NCBI GenBank assembly: GCA_001643675.2
Contig: LSRY02000017.1
Coordinates: forward strand, 1,302,001-1,366,000
Direction: 5' to 3'
DNA from: Monocercomonoides exilis
Taxonomy: Eukaryota; Preaxostyla; Oxymonadida; Polymastigidae
Length of the DNA: 64,000 nt
The notes under the pieces are model-generated. The model saw only the letters and a list, made by a program, of their open reading frames with translations, did not search any database and was not told the origin of the DNA. The translations under genes and the position numbers were made by a program. This document shows positions 61,894-64,000 of the stretch, piece after piece. Each line of letters starts with the position of its first letter. Position 1 is the first letter of the stretch.

Positions 61894-62139
61894 ATTGGGT
61901 GATTCTTTTTGAAAAGTCACAAATGTTTAATTTTCAAATTAATGAAAGATTTAATATTTTGCTCAAAGTTTTGTTTTCACAAACCACACTTCGCTAATAT
62001 AGAATCTATTCATTGATTATGCTATTTCAAACATTCTTGAGGAGATTTGTGAGCTGAAACAGAAATTTGAGCAAAATATGAAATATTTGATTTATTTGGA
62101 AATTAAACATTTGCGACTTTTCAAAAAGAATAACCCTTA
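61894..62139. repeat. Foldback element, family D
   Basis: TTATTGGGTGATTCTTTTTG on the left pairs with AAAAAGAATAACCC on the right. The arms include AAAAGTCACAAATGTTTAAT and ATTAAACATTTGCGACTTTT, with further pairing through ATTTTGCTCAAA and TTTGAGCAAAAT. Confidence 0.75.
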
Positions 62140-62975
62140 TTAAATGTAAAAACAGTTTTCAGTATTTTAACTTGTGATTATCAATATTTTAGCCGGCAAT
62201 TATGAACGATTCAAAAATTATGAAAAAAACAAAATAAAAAATACTATTTAACAAAAAAATAAATATGATAACGAAGATGTTGACTAAAATAGATATGAAT
62301 TTAATGTGCAAATACCGAAATGTGTTTTCGAAAATTTTTATTTTTCAATTAACAATTTCCATCTTGAATTATTTTGAATGCTTGAAAGAAATTCAATATT
62401 ATTACAATATTGGAAAGAAAAAATTTTCCTCACAGAAGGAAAAAGACGAACAATCTGAGAAATTAATAATACTTAAAAAACTTGGAAAAATATTGACTCA
62501 TTTTCAAAAGAATGTTGAATATGAAATAACAATATGTGATTTCATTTGCAAAAAATTCATTTGTTTTTATCACAAAGAATTAGCAACAACTTTTTAAGAC
62601 TTGTTTGCATAAATTTCATGTTTTTAATCGTTGTAAATTATGTAACTTCACTTAAAATAGTGAATAATGTTTTTTATTTTCGAATCATAACAACTCATTT
62701 TATCATTAAAAATATTAATGTGAATATTTTTTTTGATTCATGCAAAAAAAATTAAAAATAAATGATTTCTTTTTTAAAATTTAGATTTTGAATAAAAGAG
62801 ACAATTTTTTGTTTTTATCACATCAAAAAATTGAAATATAAAATCGAACATGTTTGTTTTTTCTTTGTTGCCATATCATCCGAAAAAATTTTTAGAACTC
62901 AACAAATATTTCGGAAATTGAGAGTTTCATTTTTATATTTATGGTTTTGAACAAAGAAAAATTATTATATGTAAA

Positions 62976-63683
62976 ATGATTGAAAGCCAATGTGCAAAGG
63001 TGGAGCAGACTTTTTCAAATGACAACGTCTTTTCTTTTTCCCCTGTTACCTGCGCATCACGATCAATTGAAAACAAATTAGGAACTGGAAAATTGACAAT
63101 AAGTAACTTGGGCTTGGAATTTTTATCGGCACATTGTGATGAACAACAAGATGGTTCAACAAAGGATAACATTCATTTGCAAATTGCATTAACAGATTTT
63201 GGTGTTCATGGAATACAAAAAATCGAAAAAGAAATGAAACTTTCTCTTTTCGTTCAAAAGATTTATGAAGAAGATGAACAATCAACAAATACAACTTCTA
63301 TGGATTCAGATTTACACGATTTAGAAGATAAATGCACGGGAAACACATTAGTTTCAAAGGAGAAATGCTTTTGGTTCATTTTTGATGATATACAAGGTTT
63401 TCTTTCTTTTTGAAGTAACTTTTAACCAAAATTCAAATTCTTTATAGTTCAAAAAAGTTTTAAATTTTTATCTTTTCTTCTTTCTCAAATTCACGAAGAT
63501 AATGATATGACACCTGATCCTGTTTTTTTCGAAGATGATGAAATGGATGAAAAGATGACAATACAACATGAAAGCGATATGATAGATAGCAAAGAGCAGT
63601 CTATATTTGCAAACGCAGAGGGTGATGAAAGCGAAATGGATGAATCAATTCAGGATTTTCAAAAAAATGCTTTTTTAGAATGA
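62976..63683 (+). CDS. pICln-like methylosome / snRNP assembly chaperone, 218 aa
   Basis: Exons are 62976-63396 and 63448-63683, in phase, ending at TGA. The PH-like fold is recognisable: ENKLGTGKLTISNLGLEFLS aligns with pICln GKGLGTGTLYIAESRLSWL, and HLQIALTDFGVHGIQKIEKE with FSLEYPTISLHALSRD. After an acidic loop come FWFIFDD and SFKFLSFLLSQIHEDND, matching EFRFVPSD and ALEAMFTAMCECQALHPD, then an acidic tail (FFEDDEMDE). pICln delivers Sm proteins to the PRMT5 complex and holds them as an open ring during snRNP assembly. Length (218) is near the human protein (237). Confidence 0.8.
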
Positions 63684-64000
63684 GAAATTAAATGGCAAGA
63701 AAGACATTTCATAACATTTCACTCTTTTCATTTTATTACTGGGAATAAAACCATTTATTTTTAAAAAATGTTTGTTTTGAATGATGATATTTGAAAAATT
63801 AAACAAACATTTAATGAAAAGTCCACATTTAATTTCGTTGATCACCAAACAAATTTTCGTTTATTTTTTTAAAGCTAGTGAAGATGAAGAACATTAGCGA
63901 TGAAAATTAGAAAGAAAGGAAAATAATAATTCTGAAATCAATATTGCGGAGATCAGTCAATGAAACAGAACAAAAAAGAAGTGATTTTGTGAACCTAAGA
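63684..64000. other. Terminal flank, nothing recognised
   Basis: AT-rich sequence downstream of the pICln-like gene. No supported feature. Confidence 0.5.

Larger units (their letters stand above)
58685..62975. other. Gene-poor AT-rich interval with clustered inverted-repeat elements
   Basis: About 4.3 kb. Four elements lie almost end to end between 59138 and 60562 and another at 61894-62139. Short reading frames such as 61252-61461 and 62265-62597 are AT-driven; the latter (110 codons, Lys/Ile-rich) is the only one worth checking, and I assign it no function. Confidence 0.6.

Overview
This window is nuclear DNA from a unicellular eukaryote. Genes are split by short AT-rich GT-AG introns (about 44-170 nt), and the core genes are eukaryote-only: polyubiquitin, CCT theta, methionine aminopeptidase 2, pICln, a HOOK-type dynein adaptor and an SF3B3-like beta-propeller protein. 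Two other genes point to an anaerobic metamonad, most likely an oxymonad (Preaxostyla) such as a Monocercomonoides or Blattamonas relative. One is a large secreted beta-helix protein with a degenerate receptor-kinase tail. The other is a polytopic TmcB-like protein ending in a hemerythrin domain. The lineage is inferred from gene content, not proven. TAA, TAG and TGA all end genes here, so the code looks standard.

Layout. 1-6270 (minus): SF3B3/RSE1-like gene running off the left edge, GC-rich and full of serine tracts. 6986-9569: two unrecognised multi-exon genes. 10.5-12.0 kb: a decayed serine/glutamate-rich coding region. 12-19 kb: gene-poor AT-rich DNA with several inverted-repeat element families, including a nested insertion and a 1.3-kb TA-flanked element. 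19.3-27.1 kb (plus): beta-helix/pseudokinase gene broken by two stops and a frameshift. 28.2-29.7 kb: interrupted RAD9-like gene. 29.7-32.6 kb: repeats. 32.6-39.7 kb (plus): HOOK-like gene, a DEAD-box-fold gene that has lost its catalytic motifs, and polyubiquitin. 40.3-46.3 kb (minus): TmcB/hemerythrin gene, divergent from a small unknown gene and a 4.6-kb unknown gene. 52.7-58.7 kb (plus): MetAP2, CCT8 and a dynamitin-like coiled-coil gene. 58.7-62.9 kb: repeats. 62.98-63.68 kb: pICln.

There is no operon logic, but themes recur: spliceosome and snRNP assembly (SF3B3-like, pICln), dynein-dynactin transport (HOOK, dynamitin-like), protein maturation and turnover (MetAP2, CCT8, ubiquitin) and membrane sensing (hemerythrin and beta-helix proteins). 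Most of the intergenic DNA I could interpret consists of small foldback elements, several flanked by TA. Exon joins were made by hand from reading-frame continuity and family resemblance.
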